DNA of 64,000 nucleotides from Clostridiales bacterium oral taxon 876 str. F0540 (GCA_000466585.1 KE993473.1:64402-128401), one strand, 5' to 3'. Shown: positions 23,704 to 32,856, counted from the first letter of the stretch. The notes: generated by a model not told the origin, from the sequence alone. Program-made: numbers and translations.

Positions 23704-24258
23704 ATGATCACTTATATAGCATTGCTTCGCGGAATTAATGTAGGCGGGAAAAATATCATCAAAATGGCTGAACTAAAAAAAACATTTGAAGCTCTCGGGC
23801 TTTTCAATGTAAAAACATATATTCAAAGCGGTAATGTGCTCTTCAAATCAGAGGAAAGTGAAGAATCACTAAGAAAAAAAATTGAGAATGAAATAGAAAC
23901 AACTTTTGGAATTTCTCTTTCAGTTATCATAAGAACAGCTGCTGAAATAGAACAATTAATTTGTAGTTGTCCATTTTCAGAGGCTCAAATTAAAGAAGCC
24001 GAAGCCTTGTCACAAGTAGAAAGTCTATACGTAGCACTATTGCCCCATACCCCTTTAGAAGAAAAACTCCATATATTAGAAGCTTATAAAAGTGAAAATG
24101 ATGATTATAAAATTATAGGCCGAGATGTATTTCTTTTATTTAAAAACAGTGTTCGAAACTCAAAGCTTGCGTCTAACCTTCACAGGCTTGGTGTTCCTTC
24201 AACAGTACGCAACTTAAAGACAATAAATAAACTTGCTGACTTAGCAAAGGATATATAA
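23704..24258 (+). CDS. DUF1697 family protein
   Basis: 184 residues. The N-terminus YIALLRGINVGGKNIIKMAELKK with the following TYIQSGNVLFKS is the hallmark of DUF1697; the C-terminus NSKLASNLHRLGVPSTVRNLKTINKL also fits. Cytoplasmic, widespread in bacteria, biochemical role not established. RBS AAAGGAG; own promoter; terminator well downstream at 24398. Reported as conserved protein of unknown function. Confidence 0.9.
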   Translation: MITYIALLRGINVGGKNIIKMAELKKTFEALGLFNVKTYIQSGNVLFKSEESEESLRKKIENEIETTFGISLSVIIRTAAEIEQLICSCPFSEAQIKEAEALSQVESLYVALLPHTPLEEKLHILEAYKSENDDYKIIGRDVFLLFKNSVRNSKLASNLHRLGVPSTVRNLKTINKLADLAKDI

Positions 24259-24397
24259 AACCTTCTATGAGCGAGTGTTATAATGATTCTTCAGCCAGGT
24301 CAAATCTTAATATTATTCGGACAAATACCAGCATATAATAACAGGATTAATTTATACATTAAGTACCTTAGCCTCCTGTAATCAAAAAAACATAGAT

Positions 24398-24430
24398 AAC
24401 CGCCTATTACCACTATGATAATAGGCGGTT
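24398..24430. terminator. Terminator between the DUF1697 and PadR genes
   Basis: Perfect 12-bp stem AACCGCCTATTA / TAATAGGCGGTT with a 9-nt loop between converging genes, A-rich on the left and T-rich on the right. Confidence 0.88.
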
Positions 24431-24448
24431 TCAAGTAATCATGTATTA

Positions 24449-24985
24449 TTATACCAAACCATCCAGGATCTCATTACTCCATTCAACATATAGTTTCGCT
24501 TGACGTATCCCTAAGTCTAATACTCTAAGAATATATTTGTGATTATTATGCATATCAACAATTTTACTTAGATCTTTGTAAAACAGATTAAATAACTTAA
24601 GTTTTTCTTCCGATTGCTCCTTAAATTGGACAATATGCCTTCTCATTTCTTCAGTATTTTTATCCGTTGATAAAAACATCTTCAAAAGAAATTCGCTTCT
24701 TGCAGTATCTTTTTCATTCTCTGCTTCCATCCATTTCTTAAATTTCTCTTCTCCTTTAGGAGTTATTTTATATCTTATTTTTTCACGTTTCATTTTTTCA
24801 GATGATTCATTACTGGAAAAATCAATTAATCCCTCTTCTATCATTTTATTAAGCTCAGGATATATCTGTCCAAAACTTTCCTGCCAAAAGAAGGACATTC
24901 GTATATCTATAGCTTTTTTCATTTCATATCCGCTTAGTTCTTCTTCCTGAAGAAGTCCAAGCAGTACGTATCTTGTTTTTTTCAC
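24449..24985 (-). CDS. PadR-family transcriptional regulator
   Basis: 178 residues. The N-terminal winged helix (about 1-85) has YVLLGLLQEEELSGYEMKKAI, the FWQESFGQIYPELNKMIEEGLI recognition region and KIRYKITPKGEEKFKKW; the C-terminal helices (about 95-175) form the PadR dimer arm. GTG start at 24985 behind AAAGGAGAG. It follows the polyferredoxin gene by 14 nt, so both are one operon. A long palindrome overlaps the -10 box of that operon and is the likely binding site. Confidence 0.9.
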   Translation of the reverse strand: MKKTRYVLLGLLQEEELSGYEMKKAIDIRMSFFWQESFGQIYPELNKMIEEGLIDFSSNESSEKMKREKIRYKITPKGEEKFKKWMEAENEKDTARSEFLLKMFLSTDKNTEEMRRHIVQFKEQSEEKLKLFNLFYKDLSKIVDMHNNHKYILRVLDLGIRQAKLYVEWSNEILDGLV

Positions 24986-24999
24986 TTATGTTCTCTCCT

Positions 25000-25722
25000 T
25001 TATTTAACCTTATAAGTAATTGCCTTTTTAGGACAGTTATCAATACACGCCCCGCACAATATGCATTCGCTGTCGTACATATTTTCTCTCTCCACCTTCT
25101 CTGTTACATTAAGACTCATAGGACAGCTTTTATCGCACCTATGACAGCTTACACAAGCATTTTTATCAGCAGACAGCCTTAGTACTTTAATATGAAGCAT
25201 ATTTCCAAGCCTACTTCCTATAACCATAAATGGTGCCATCCAACAAAAATAATGACAGAAAATCCTTTTACCAAATAGTACAGCTGGGATAAATATCAGA
25301 CATACTACTCCGTAATATATAATATATCCATATATATTTGATATCGATATTCCATGATCCGTCTGGTAGAAGAAATCAACTGCTAATTCCTTCTTTCTGA
25401 ATATAAAACATATAATTATAGCAATTATCCATATCACCCAAATTACATACTTTATATTATTTCTCCATCCCTGCTTAGGGCTCTTATCATTAATTACTAC
25501 AGCACATTCCTGTATTCCTCCCGCAGGACATAAGTACCCGCAAAATAGTCTTCCAAGAAAAATAGAACTTAAAAGCATTGTAACAAATATGATGAAACTT
25601 CCATTTATTATCCCTTCAATTGCTCCCTGAATTATTAAATATGGCGATAAATAGTAAATGGTTACTGGAAAAAGCAGCATTGAGCTTATTAAAATCATCT
25701 TCCTGGCATTTTGTCTTTTCAT
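25000..25722 (-). CDS. NapH/NosR-like membrane polyferredoxin
   Basis: 240 residues, four to five membrane helices (about 10-28, 38-57, 90-108, 128-150) and two 4Fe-4S clusters near the C-terminus (CVSCHRCDKSCP and CILCGACIDNCP). Membrane-side cysteine motifs CGYLCPAGGIQE and CHYFCWMAPF are those of NapH/NosR/YccM-type proteins, which pass electrons between the membrane and soluble partners. No reductase or quinone enzyme is adjacent, so the partner is unknown. Co-transcribed with a PadR regulator. RBS GGGGG before the ATG. Confidence 0.9.
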   Translation of the reverse strand: MKRQNARKMILISSMLLFPVTIYYLSPYLIIQGAIEGIINGSFIIFVTMLLSSIFLGRLFCGYLCPAGGIQECAVVINDKSPKQGWRNNIKYVIWVIWIIAIIICFIFRKKELAVDFFYQTDHGISISNIYGYIIYYGVVCLIFIPAVLFGKRIFCHYFCWMAPFMVIGSRLGNMLHIKVLRLSADKNACVSCHRCDKSCPMSLNVTEKVERENMYDSECILCGACIDNCPKKAITYKVK

Positions 25723-25738
25723 AATTAATCCCCCAGTT

Positions 25739-25774
25739 AATATATCTTTTAGATATATATCTTAAAGATATATT
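25739..25774 (-). promoter_or_regulatory. Palindromic operator of the polyferredoxin-PadR operon
   Basis: A 36-bp near-perfect palindrome: AATATATCTTTTAGATAT meets ATATCTTAAAGATATATT, with a single asymmetric base pair. It overlaps the -10 element of the operon promoter, the geometry of a repressor site; the co-transcribed PadR protein is the natural candidate. Confidence 0.75.
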
Positions 25775-25798
25775 AACAAAAAAATTTTTACATGTCAA
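25770..25798 (-). promoter_or_regulatory. Promoter of the polyferredoxin-PadR operon
   Basis: On the minus strand TTGACA (25798-25793), a 17-nt spacer and TAATAT (25775-25770). The -35 box is consensus. Confidence 0.75.
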
Positions 25799-25811
25799 CT
25801 TAAAATGAAAA

Positions 25812-25850
25812 AGAATAGACCTTGCAAATTGCTTTGTTCTATTCTCTTTC
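25812..25850 (-). terminator. Terminator after the acetyltransferase gene
   Basis: In minus-strand sense AGAATAGAAC ... GTCTATTCT followed by TTTTTCATTTT, 16 nt after the stop codon of the acetyltransferase gene at 25866. Confidence 0.75.
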
Positions 25851-25865
25851 TACTCTTTACTAATT

Positions 25866-26588
25866 CTATTTTATTTTTGAAGAATGAAGCTCAGCCCACA
25901 CAGGGAAGAAGCCTGCATTAATAGCGATATTTTGCGAATGAAAATGCGATTCTACTGTACCATAAAAGGGCACCTTTCCTCGTTTTAATATCTCATTCTT
26001 TAAGAGGTTTACTAATTTGGTTCCTATACCTCTCCCACGATACTCTGGCAGCACATCAATTCCAACCTGCCACATAGTCTTACTATCTTCACTTGCTCCC
26101 GCCATACCCATAATGTTATCTCCATCAAAGGCTGCAACTGCAAGGATATCCGGTCGTTCTTTATCAAAGGCAAAAGCCTCTTCAAATCTGCTGTCATTTT
26201 CAAATTTTAAAATTTCCTCTGCCTCATACCATTTTACACTAATGTCAGTTTCTTTATATTTTATATCAGGATTAGGAAGATAATAATGATGAACATCCTC
26301 TATTTCATAACCAAGTTCGTTTAATTTTCTATCTATTCTTCTAAGTTTAGGATACTCAAAAAACCATGCAGGGACTCTATTTTTTAGGTTTTCCTCGCAC
26401 CAAGGCATAATTTCAGAAGACGCGCTTATAATAATTTTTCCAGAAAAGCACAGTATTTTAATAGGCTCACTTTTACTTTTGTTTTCAACTATAATGTTTT
26501 CTGCTGTTTCAAAATCAGATACCTTACAGGCATAATCAAGTGCAAACTTTTCTTTTGCAATCCTCAAAACTTCATTTTTTGTAAACAT
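25866..26588 (-). CDS. GNAT-family N-acetyltransferase
   Basis: 240 residues. The C-terminal half (about 120-238) is a GNAT domain: DILAVAAFDGDNIMGMAGASED, WQVGIDVLPEYRGRGIGTKLVNLL as the acetyl-CoA site, and SHFHSQNIAINAGF. The N-terminal 115 residues resemble the extension seen in larger clostridial GNATs and contain no clear second binding loop. It starts 27 nt after the stop of the second ABC-F gene on the same strand, so it is probably co-transcribed with it. Substrate unknown. Confidence 0.87.
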   Translation of the reverse strand: MFTKNEVLRIAKEKFALDYACKVSDFETAENIIVENKSKSEPIKILCFSGKIIISASSEIMPWCEENLKNRVPAWFFEYPKLRRIDRKLNELGYEIEDVHHYYLPNPDIKYKETDISVKWYEAEEILKFENDSRFEEAFAFDKERPDILAVAAFDGDNIMGMAGASEDSKTMWQVGIDVLPEYRGRGIGTKLVNLLKNEILKRGKVPFYGTVESHFHSQNIAINAGFFPVWAELHSSKIK

Positions 26589-26615
26589 ATTTCTCCCCCA
26601 ACTTTATAATACAAA

Positions 26616-28544
26616 TTAGCTGTTAAAACTCAGCCACATTTCCATAGCTCCTTCAAGTTCTTTAGAAAGCTCTTCTTTCCTGCAGAACAGCTTATTAAGC
26701 TCCTCGTAGTCAAGTCCTATAACTGACATAGCTAAGTCAAGCTCTTTAATTTCATCTTCAAGATTTTCAACCCTTGCTTCTACCTTTGCCTTTTCAACTT
26801 CTCTTTTTTTATTTTCATCTACAGTTTTAGGTTTCTTAGGCTTTTCAACTTTTATAACAGGCTCTTTTATAAGCTGCTGTTTTTGTTCGTCCTTTATGCT
26901 TTTATAATAATCATAGCTTCCCAGATAGCTCTTAAAGGCATTATCCTCAATAGCTATAACCCTTTCACCAATCTTATTAATAAAATATCTGTCATGAGAT
27001 ATGAAAAAAATTGTTCCCTTGAAATCCTCCAAAGCCTCTTCAATGGTTTCAATAGAATCAATATCAAGATGATTAGTAGGCTCATCCAGTATCAATAAAT
27101 TTATATCCTCATATAAAAGCTTAGCTAGCTTAAGACGGATTTTCTCTCCACCAGACAGGAACTTTACCTTTTTAAATACAGTGCTTCCATAAAACATGAA
27201 TTTAGACAAATACTCTCTTGCTTTTCCTTCAAGTATATATATATCTTCTCTGAAGCAGTCAAGCACAGTAAGTTCCTCATTTTTAAAGGTTATTCTTTGC
27301 GGAAGATATGCAGCCATCACGCTGGCCCCTAATTCAACTTTGCCTGAATCGGGTATTTCTTCTCCTAAAAGCATCTTTAAGAAAGTTGTTTTTCCGCTTC
27401 CGTTTGGCCCTATCAAAGCTACTCTCTCACCATAGTTTACAAGCAACCCGGCATTTTTAAATATAACCTTATCCTCAAAGCTTTTATAGAGCCCTTCAGC
27501 TTTTACAGTTTCATTTCCTGAACGCTGTGCAGCCTTTAAGTTAAGCTTCATATTTCTTTTTTCCAAAGCAGGTCTATCTATTTTTTCCATCTTCTCAAGC
27601 TTTATCTGCATGCTTGCGGCTCTTCTGAAGAATTTATTATTATCTGCTCTCATAGCCCAGTCTCTTAAATCCTTGATAGTTTTTTCCATAGCATTAATCT
27701 TCTTTTGCTGTTCTCTATAGTTTTCAAATTGAATTCTTAAGTTCTCTTCCTTTTGAGCAACATAAGAAGAATAGTTGCCTTTATAAGTTATACATTCCAT
27801 ATCCTCAATTTCTATAATTTTATTTACTACATTATCAAGAAAATATCTGTCATGGGATACTATTATTACAATGCCTTTGTAGTTTTTAAGATAGCCTTCC
27901 AGCCATTCAATAGAATCCATATCCAAATGATTTGTAGGCTCATCTAATAGCAATATATCAGGATTATCTATAAGAAGCTTTCCAAGAACTACAGTAGTTT
28001 TTTCTCCTCCGCTTAAAAGACTAAAATCCTTATTTAAAAAGCTGTCTTCAAACTTTAGTCCTTTACAGACTCTGCTCAACTTCTCCTGCATGTCATAGCC
28101 GCCCTTAACTTCATACAGCTGGGTAAGACGACTGTACTGATCCAAAGCTTTATTAAGCTCATCACCTTCTGAAATTCTCATCTTCTCTTCAAGCTTTCTC
28201 ATTTCAACTTCTATACTGTGAACTTCCTCAAAGGCTAGGTTTAAGACCTCAATAACCTTTAAACCTTCCGGATATTCCGGTATTTGTTCAAGATAAGCAC
28301 AAGTAGCTTCTTTAGGTTTCATAATAAGCCCTTCATCGTAGCCTGGACTCGAGGTTTGAGGATAACCGGGCCAGTAGTTCATAGGCAGAACTCCGGCAAT
28401 TAATTTAAGAATTGTAGTTTTCCCGCTTCCGTTTACACCTACAATCCCTACCTTTTCTCCTGAATAAACCTGAAAGGTTATATTTTTTAAAACAAGCGTG
28501 GCTTCCATATATTTTTTTATTCCGTTTAATGATAATTCAAACAT
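26616..28544 (-). CDS. ABC-F ATPase (second copy)
   Basis: 642 residues. Walker A GVNGSGKTT and GPNGSGKTT, signatures LSGGEKTT and LSGGEKIR, Walker B LDEPTNHLD twice. The first domain has an insertion (MNYWPGYPQTSSPGYDEG), the linker contains LRDWAMRADNNKFFRRAASMQ, and the C-terminus is a charged coiled coil (about 540-630). The linker and insertion are like those of clostridial ABC-F proteins linked to antibiotic resistance, but housekeeping translation factors of this family look similar. Start at 28544 behind AAAGGAGAG. A terminator-like hairpin lies in its leader. Likely co-transcribed with the GNAT gene downstream. Confidence 0.9.
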   Translation of the reverse strand: MFELSLNGIKKYMEATLVLKNITFQVYSGEKVGIVGVNGSGKTTILKLIAGVLPMNYWPGYPQTSSPGYDEGLIMKPKEATCAYLEQIPEYPEGLKVIEVLNLAFEEVHSIEVEMRKLEEKMRISEGDELNKALDQYSRLTQLYEVKGGYDMQEKLSRVCKGLKFEDSFLNKDFSLLSGGEKTTVVLGKLLIDNPDILLLDEPTNHLDMDSIEWLEGYLKNYKGIVIIVSHDRYFLDNVVNKIIEIEDMECITYKGNYSSYVAQKEENLRIQFENYREQQKKINAMEKTIKDLRDWAMRADNNKFFRRAASMQIKLEKMEKIDRPALEKRNMKLNLKAAQRSGNETVKAEGLYKSFEDKVIFKNAGLLVNYGERVALIGPNGSGKTTFLKMLLGEEIPDSGKVELGASVMAAYLPQRITFKNEELTVLDCFREDIYILEGKAREYLSKFMFYGSTVFKKVKFLSGGEKIRLKLAKLLYEDINLLILDEPTNHLDIDSIETIEEALEDFKGTIFFISHDRYFINKIGERVIAIEDNAFKSYLGSYDYYKSIKDEQKQQLIKEPVIKVEKPKKPKTVDENKKREVEKAKVEARVENLEDEIKELDLAMSVIGLDYEELNKLFCRKEELSKELEGAMEMWLSFNS

Positions 28545-28571
28545 AAATTTTCTCTCCTTTTTGTCCTCCAT

Positions 28572-29116
28572 ATTTTAAGTCAGGCATTTTATGGACAGGC
28601 AGAAAAGCTTACACCTACTCTTTTCAAATACACTTCAAAACAGATCTCTTATTATAACTATTCAAATATGAATTTGATAATTGAAGCTATATAAAAAGAC
28701 TGCAAGAAGACAATCTTCCTACAGTCTGAACTACTCCGTTATTACAATTTACTTGTTAAGATAAGCAAAAATTCTGTATATTAAAACATCAATGCAAATC
28801 CTCTATGCGCAAAATTTCACTATAAAATTCAGCTTACATTTATAAATTATAATATTAATTTCAGTAAAGTAAGTTACCATCTAAATTGCCTTATTCCATA
28901 AAGAGCACAACTAACAAACCTAAATATAATTAGGCAAATTAAAACTCATTATAAAATACATATTAATTTTGAATTAATTAATATTAGCAATTTGCAGGTA
29001 TCATAACTCACTTTCCCCTTTCAAAACTTTTCTTAATTGTATCATGTTTTGAATTTCTTGTAAATAAGCTCAAATAATGTATAAAATTCTATTTCTTATT
29101 TCAATAAACTCAAAAT
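28572..29116 (-). other. Long leader region of the second ABC-F gene
   Basis: 545 bp without a gene between the second ABC-F and an acetyltransferase. It holds a minus-strand terminator-like hairpin about 150 nt before the ABC-F start. A possible leader peptide on the minus strand starts with ATG at 28880 (MVTYFTELIL) behind GGAATAAGG, and TATAAT occurs near 28848. The rest is AT-rich with no further structure recognised. Confidence 0.45.
28693..28737 (-). terminator. Terminator-like hairpin in the ABC-F leader (candidate attenuator)
   Basis: In transcript sense AGACTG-TAGGAAGATTGTCTTCTTG-CAGTCT followed directly by TTTTT. The inner part pairs GAAGA with TCTTC. It lies 149 nt upstream of the ABC-F start codon and downstream of any promoter in the 28.8 kb region, the usual place of a drug-responsive attenuator. 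It could alternatively terminate the acetyltransferase gene at 29117, but that stop is about 380 nt away. Confidence 0.65.
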
Positions 29117-29944
29117 CTACATTGTTATACCAGGAAACATTAAGTTTTTTCTCACTTCAGTATAACCAAAAGATTTGTATAGCTCCACTGCCCTCTTATT
29201 TAGCTCCCAAACCTCAAGTTTTGTTTTTTTCAATCCAATTGGAGCAAAATAGCCTAATATATAATTCATTATAATTTTTGACAATCCTTTTCCTCTATTG
29301 TCTTCAGTAGTAAAAACCGTTTCAATATATCCAAAACCGTCTTTTTTAAAGAAAGTACATCCACCTGCCAATTTGCCATCGATTAAAAAAGATAAGCTTT
29401 TAAAATGCGGACGCTTCATTTGTTCTTCTAGAACATCTCTATCCAAGGGTGTTATAAAAATGTCATCATATATATTCTTATATTCAATAAAATCCTTATC
29501 ATATTCAATCTTCTTCTCTATTACTTTAACACTATCAGGAAGCTTACAGTTAAAATTACTCGGAATATCTGCCTCCATAATAATACTGTAGTCTTTTTCA
29601 AAACCATTATTAATATAAAAGCTCATCTTTTCCTCGTCATTTTCGAAACCAGAATATATCCTTGCCATCAAATCCGGTCTTTCATCTCTCAGCATCTTAG
29701 CTCTTCTGAATACTTTATTAAACAGCTCTTGTTTAGCTACAGTTTTTATAGATTCATTAAAGCTATCCACAACATTAATATCAATAAATATTAAGTAAGG
29801 TGTTTCGTAAGTTTGATGGTGATTTATAGAAGGATAAGCATAACTGCTGCCCAAAAACTCACCATCGTCATTAAAAGCTAAGAAAATATTTTCTTTGCTG
29901 TTGCCGTATTGATCTTCCTTCGGATTCACTACTTTTATATGCAT
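29117..29944 (-). CDS. Two-domain GNAT-family acetyltransferase
   Basis: 275 residues. The C-terminal domain (about 155-272) is a typical GNAT: LIDGKLAGGCTFFKKDGFGYIETVFTTEDNRGKGLSKIIM and ELNKRAVELYKSFGYTEV. The N-terminal half (1-140) has a degenerate version: LAFNDDGEFLGSSYAYPS, a strand ending FIDINV, and EEKMSFYINNGFEKD, suggesting tandem GNAT folds with only the second clearly binding acetyl-CoA. GGGGGG precedes the ATG. Substrate unknown. Confidence 0.85.
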   Translation of the reverse strand: MHIKVVNPKEDQYGNSKENIFLAFNDDGEFLGSSYAYPSINHHQTYETPYLIFIDINVVDSFNESIKTVAKQELFNKVFRRAKMLRDERPDLMARIYSGFENDEEKMSFYINNGFEKDYSIIMEADIPSNFNCKLPDSVKVIEKKIEYDKDFIEYKNIYDDIFITPLDRDVLEEQMKRPHFKSLSFLIDGKLAGGCTFFKKDGFGYIETVFTTEDNRGKGLSKIIMNYILGYFAPIGLKKTKLEVWELNKRAVELYKSFGYTEVRKNLMFPGITM

Positions 29945-30186
29945 TATATCCCCCCAGTAAAATCACATTTTCCAGATAATACATCTCTTATTTTATTGTT
30001 ACTCTGCTTTTTATGCAATTCAAGGGAAAGTTTTATTATAAAAAAACTATCCTAAGTTTATTCCTCTATTTCTATATTGCTGCTTCCATATTTATACACT
30101 CATGATATAATTTAATATATAATTCATTTGAATCCATGAATGCTGTAATACTTTTGGATAAAGCTTAATAGTTAAGGAGAATCTTT

Positions 30187-30684
30187 ATGACTAAAATATG
30201 TGAGTTAACTTTAGAAATGATTAATTTTGATGCTGGAGAACCAGAGCTTATTCAGCATTTTACAAAAGTTCATGAGTTTGCACTTCTTATTGGAAGTATG
30301 GAGAATATTCCACCTGATAGCATGGAAGTTTTAGAGGCAGCAGCAATTGTTCATGATATCGGAATCAAAGTTTGCATGGAAAAGTACGGAGAGTGTAACG
30401 GAAAGCTTCAAGAACAAGAAGGACCTGCTTATGCAGAAGAGCTACTAAATAGGCTTGGATTTAGAAAAGAGCTTATTGAGAGAGTAAGCTACTTGGTTGC
30501 ACATCATCATACTTACTCCAATATCGATGGAATTGATTATCAGATTTTAGTGGAAGCTGATTTTCTTGTAAATCTATTTGAAAACCAGGAAAGCAAAGAA
30601 AATATACAGGCGATTTATAATAAAATCTTTAAAACTGAATCAGGAAGAAAGCTTTGCAGACAAATGTTTATGATAGAGGATTAA
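30187..30684 (+). CDS. HD-domain phosphohydrolase
   Basis: 165 residues with the HD metal-binding pattern: His 29, His 56-Asp 57 in AAIVHDIG, HHH in LVAHHHTY (about 109) and Asp in LVEADFLVN (about 124). Small clostridial HD proteins of this kind are predicted phosphohydrolases of nucleotides or related metabolites. RBS AAGGAG. The downstream acyltransferase starts 2 nt after its stop codon, so both are one operon. Confidence 0.87.
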   Translation: MTKICELTLEMINFDAGEPELIQHFTKVHEFALLIGSMENIPPDSMEVLEAAAIVHDIGIKVCMEKYGECNGKLQEQEGPAYAEELLNRLGFRKELIERVSYLVAHHHTYSNIDGIDYQILVEADFLVNLFENQESKENIQAIYNKIFKTESGRKLCRQMFMIED

Positions 30685-30686
30685 AA

Positions 30687-31790
30687 ATGAGGAAATATTA
30701 CATTGATAATATAAGAATTCTGTGTATTTTGTTGCTTTTTCCTTTTCATACATGTATGGTTTTTAATACCTTTAATGAGCCCTTTTACGTGTTTAGTACA
30801 CCGGTTACGGTTCTCTCTCAGTTTAATATAATCGTATATCCGTGGTGGATGTCACTTCTCTTTGCTATTGCAGGAATTTCTTCTTCCTATGCACTTAAAA
30901 AGCGCAGCGGCAAAGAATATTTAAAGGAAAGAGTTTTGAAGCTGTTAATTCCACTTTTGTTCGGAATTGTGTTAATTATTCCTGTACAAAGCTACATAGC
31001 TGATATTTTTCATAACGGCTACTCAGGAGGATATTTTGAGCATTATATTATATTTTTCACAAAGTTTACAGACCTAACAGGCTATGATGGAGGTTTTACC
31101 CCTGCACATACATGGTTTGTGCTGTATTTATTTATAATTTCAATAATTGCACTTCCGCTCATGCAGTGGTATAGCAAGAGAAATAAAAAAATAGATGGCG
31201 GCAAAGTTAAAATGCCTATGCTTCTTTCTATGTTTCTTGTTATATTGCTAATGACTCCAATCATTGAACTTAGCGGAAAAAGTGTCAGCGAATTCCTTGC
31301 ATGTTTTCTGCTTGGATTTTTCCTGCTCAGCCTTGAGGAAGTTCAGGACAAACTTGCTAAATATCGCTGGCTGCTTGGAGTTTCATGGATAATCCTTATG
31401 GCTATAAGAAGCTTTATGCAGCTAAATAATATGGGACATGGACTTGTATGGGATATTGAACAGCGTATGCTTACCTGGATCGGCATACTTGCAATACTCG
31501 GCCTCGGTAAAACATATCTCAATTTTAACAATAAATTTACTCAGTATTTCTCTCCAGCGACATTTCCAATATACTTCTTTCATCAATCTGTATTAGTTGT
31601 TGTTGCTTTCTATGCAGTAAAGTTTACAAAACTGGTTTCCATTCAGTTTACATTAATTCTTATAATAAGCTTTATTATTACTTTGCTATGTTATGAAATT
31701 TTAAGAAGATTTTCAGTAACCTGCTTTATGTTTGGGATTAAGAAAAAGAGTAAAAATGTTATTACAAAAACATATAACTTTTTTAAGTAA
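30687..31790 (+). CDS. Membrane acyltransferase (acyltransferase 3 family)
   Basis: 367 residues with about ten membrane helices. The N-terminus YIDNIRILCILLLFPFHTCMVF contains the conserved His of the family in the first helix; HTWFVLYLFIISIIALPLM and IYFFHQSVLVVVAFY in later helices also fit acyltransferase 3 (OafA-like) enzymes that O-acetylate surface polysaccharide or peptidoglycan. Start ATG 30687 with AGAGGA upstream; it follows the HD protein gene closely. No soluble SGNH domain is attached. Substrate unknown. Confidence 0.87.
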   Translation: MRKYYIDNIRILCILLLFPFHTCMVFNTFNEPFYVFSTPVTVLSQFNIIVYPWWMSLLFAIAGISSSYALKKRSGKEYLKERVLKLLIPLLFGIVLIIPVQSYIADIFHNGYSGGYFEHYIIFFTKFTDLTGYDGGFTPAHTWFVLYLFIISIIALPLMQWYSKRNKKIDGGKVKMPMLLSMFLVILLMTPIIELSGKSVSEFLACFLLGFFLLSLEEVQDKLAKYRWLLGVSWIILMAIRSFMQLNNMGHGLVWDIEQRMLTWIGILAILGLGKTYLNFNNKFTQYFSPATFPIYFFHQSVLVVVAFYAVKFTKLVSIQFTLILIISFIITLLCYEILRRFSVTCFMFGIKKKSKNVITKTYNFFK

Positions 31791-31792
31791 TA

Positions 31793-32374
31793 CTAACCGT
31801 TTGTGCTGCTTTGACATTGACTTTTTCTTAATTTATAGTGATAAAATTCATGACCATCAATTTTGATTTCATCTTCAAGTTTAAAACCGCATTTTTGTAT
31901 TACTCTATTAGAGGAGAAATTACTTGTTAGCGCTATAGCATTTAAAACTTCAACATTTGTTTTTTCAAACAAATAACTGGTCAAGCCTTGAACTGCTTGT
32001 GTTGTATAGCCTTTATTTCTATGATATTTTGAAATCGCATAACCTATCTCACGATTAGGCTCTGGCAATTCATCATGAGGGCCTGTACAACACCAGCCAA
32101 TAAACTCATTTGTTTTCTTTAGTATGATCCCTAGATTCAGCCATTTATCTTCGACAGCTGGTACTGACTCCAAGAACTCTTTATTGCTCTTCATATGAAC
32201 GTTTATTAGCCATTCCCTGCGTTGTTCCTTTGAAGCCTTCCAATCAGGTAAAATATCTATTATTTCAGGCTGTAATGTAAGATTATATAACTCGTCTAAA
32301 TCTTCCAGCTTAAACTCTCTCAATATAATATCTTTACACTCTATCGTAAGCATATTATCTAAATTTTTTTTCAT
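31793..32374 (-). CDS. RimJ/RimL-type N-acetyltransferase
   Basis: About 193 residues. DIILREFKLEDLDELYNL opens the GNAT fold; REIGYAISKYHRNKGYTTQAV is the acetyl-CoA site, followed by ALTSNFSSNRVIQKCGFKLE. Start taken at ATG 32374, with GGAG about 8 nt upstream. Its end nearly meets the convergent acyltransferase gene (2 nt). The Nudix gene 38 nt upstream on the same strand is probably in the same transcript. Confidence 0.87.
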   Translation of the reverse strand: MKKNLDNMLTIECKDIILREFKLEDLDELYNLTLQPEIIDILPDWKASKEQRREWLINVHMKSNKEFLESVPAVEDKWLNLGIILKKTNEFIGWCCTGPHDELPEPNREIGYAISKYHRNKGYTTQAVQGLTSYLFEKTNVEVLNAIALTSNFSSNRVIQKCGFKLEDEIKIDGHEFYHYKLRKSQCQSSTNG

Positions 32375-32412
32375 AATACACACTCCAATCCAAAAACTAA
32401 TAAATAATATAT

Positions 32413-32856
32413 TTAGTAATTATAAAATATATTCACGCTATGCTGAGATTCATTTCTATCTCTTAGCTGAATTAATAATTCCTTTGTAAATCCACCTAAA
32501 TCATACCGCTCAATTTCTTCTAAATCAGCCCACTCATATTCTTCAGCTTCATCATTTAAACGCACTTCACTTGATAAAGTTTTGCAAACATAGTCAATAA
32601 ATATAAAGTGCTTTTTCTCTTCGAAGGTATCGCTATATATGCTTTCTTTTAAACTGATCAATTTTATATCATATATTTCTAAGCCTGTTTCCTCGCGTAT
32701 CTCTCTCTTTAAGGCTTCCTCCAGTTTTTCCCCTAGTTCTACATGGCCACCGGGAATTACATATTTATTGTCCCATTTATGAGATTTACACAATAACACT
32801 TTTCCATCTGAATTAAAAATAATTGCGCTAACCGTTGGTTCAGGATATCTATTCAT
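32413..32856 (-). CDS. Nudix hydrolase
   Basis: 147 residues. The Nudix box G-x5-E-x7-REUXEEXGU is complete in GGHVELGEKLEEALKREIREETGL (about 36-59). It begins YPEPTVSAIIFNSDGKVLLCKSHKW, as in MutT-like pyrophosphatases. Cleaves nucleoside diphosphates linked to another group. RBS GAGAGG. First gene of a two-gene unit with the acetyltransferase at 31793. Exact substrate cannot be read from the sequence. Confidence 0.92.
   Translation of the reverse strand: MNRYPEPTVSAIIFNSDGKVLLCKSHKWDNKYVIPGGHVELGEKLEEALKREIREETGLEIYDIKLISLKESIYSDTFEEKKHFIFIDYVCKTLSSEVRLNDEAEEYEWADLEEIERYDLGGFTKELLIQLRDRNESQHSVNIFYNY

Noticed and set aside
28848..28880. Ten-codon frame in the ABC-F leader as a definite gene.
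   Set aside because: Weak RBS and no visible conservation evidence; kept only as a possible leader peptide.
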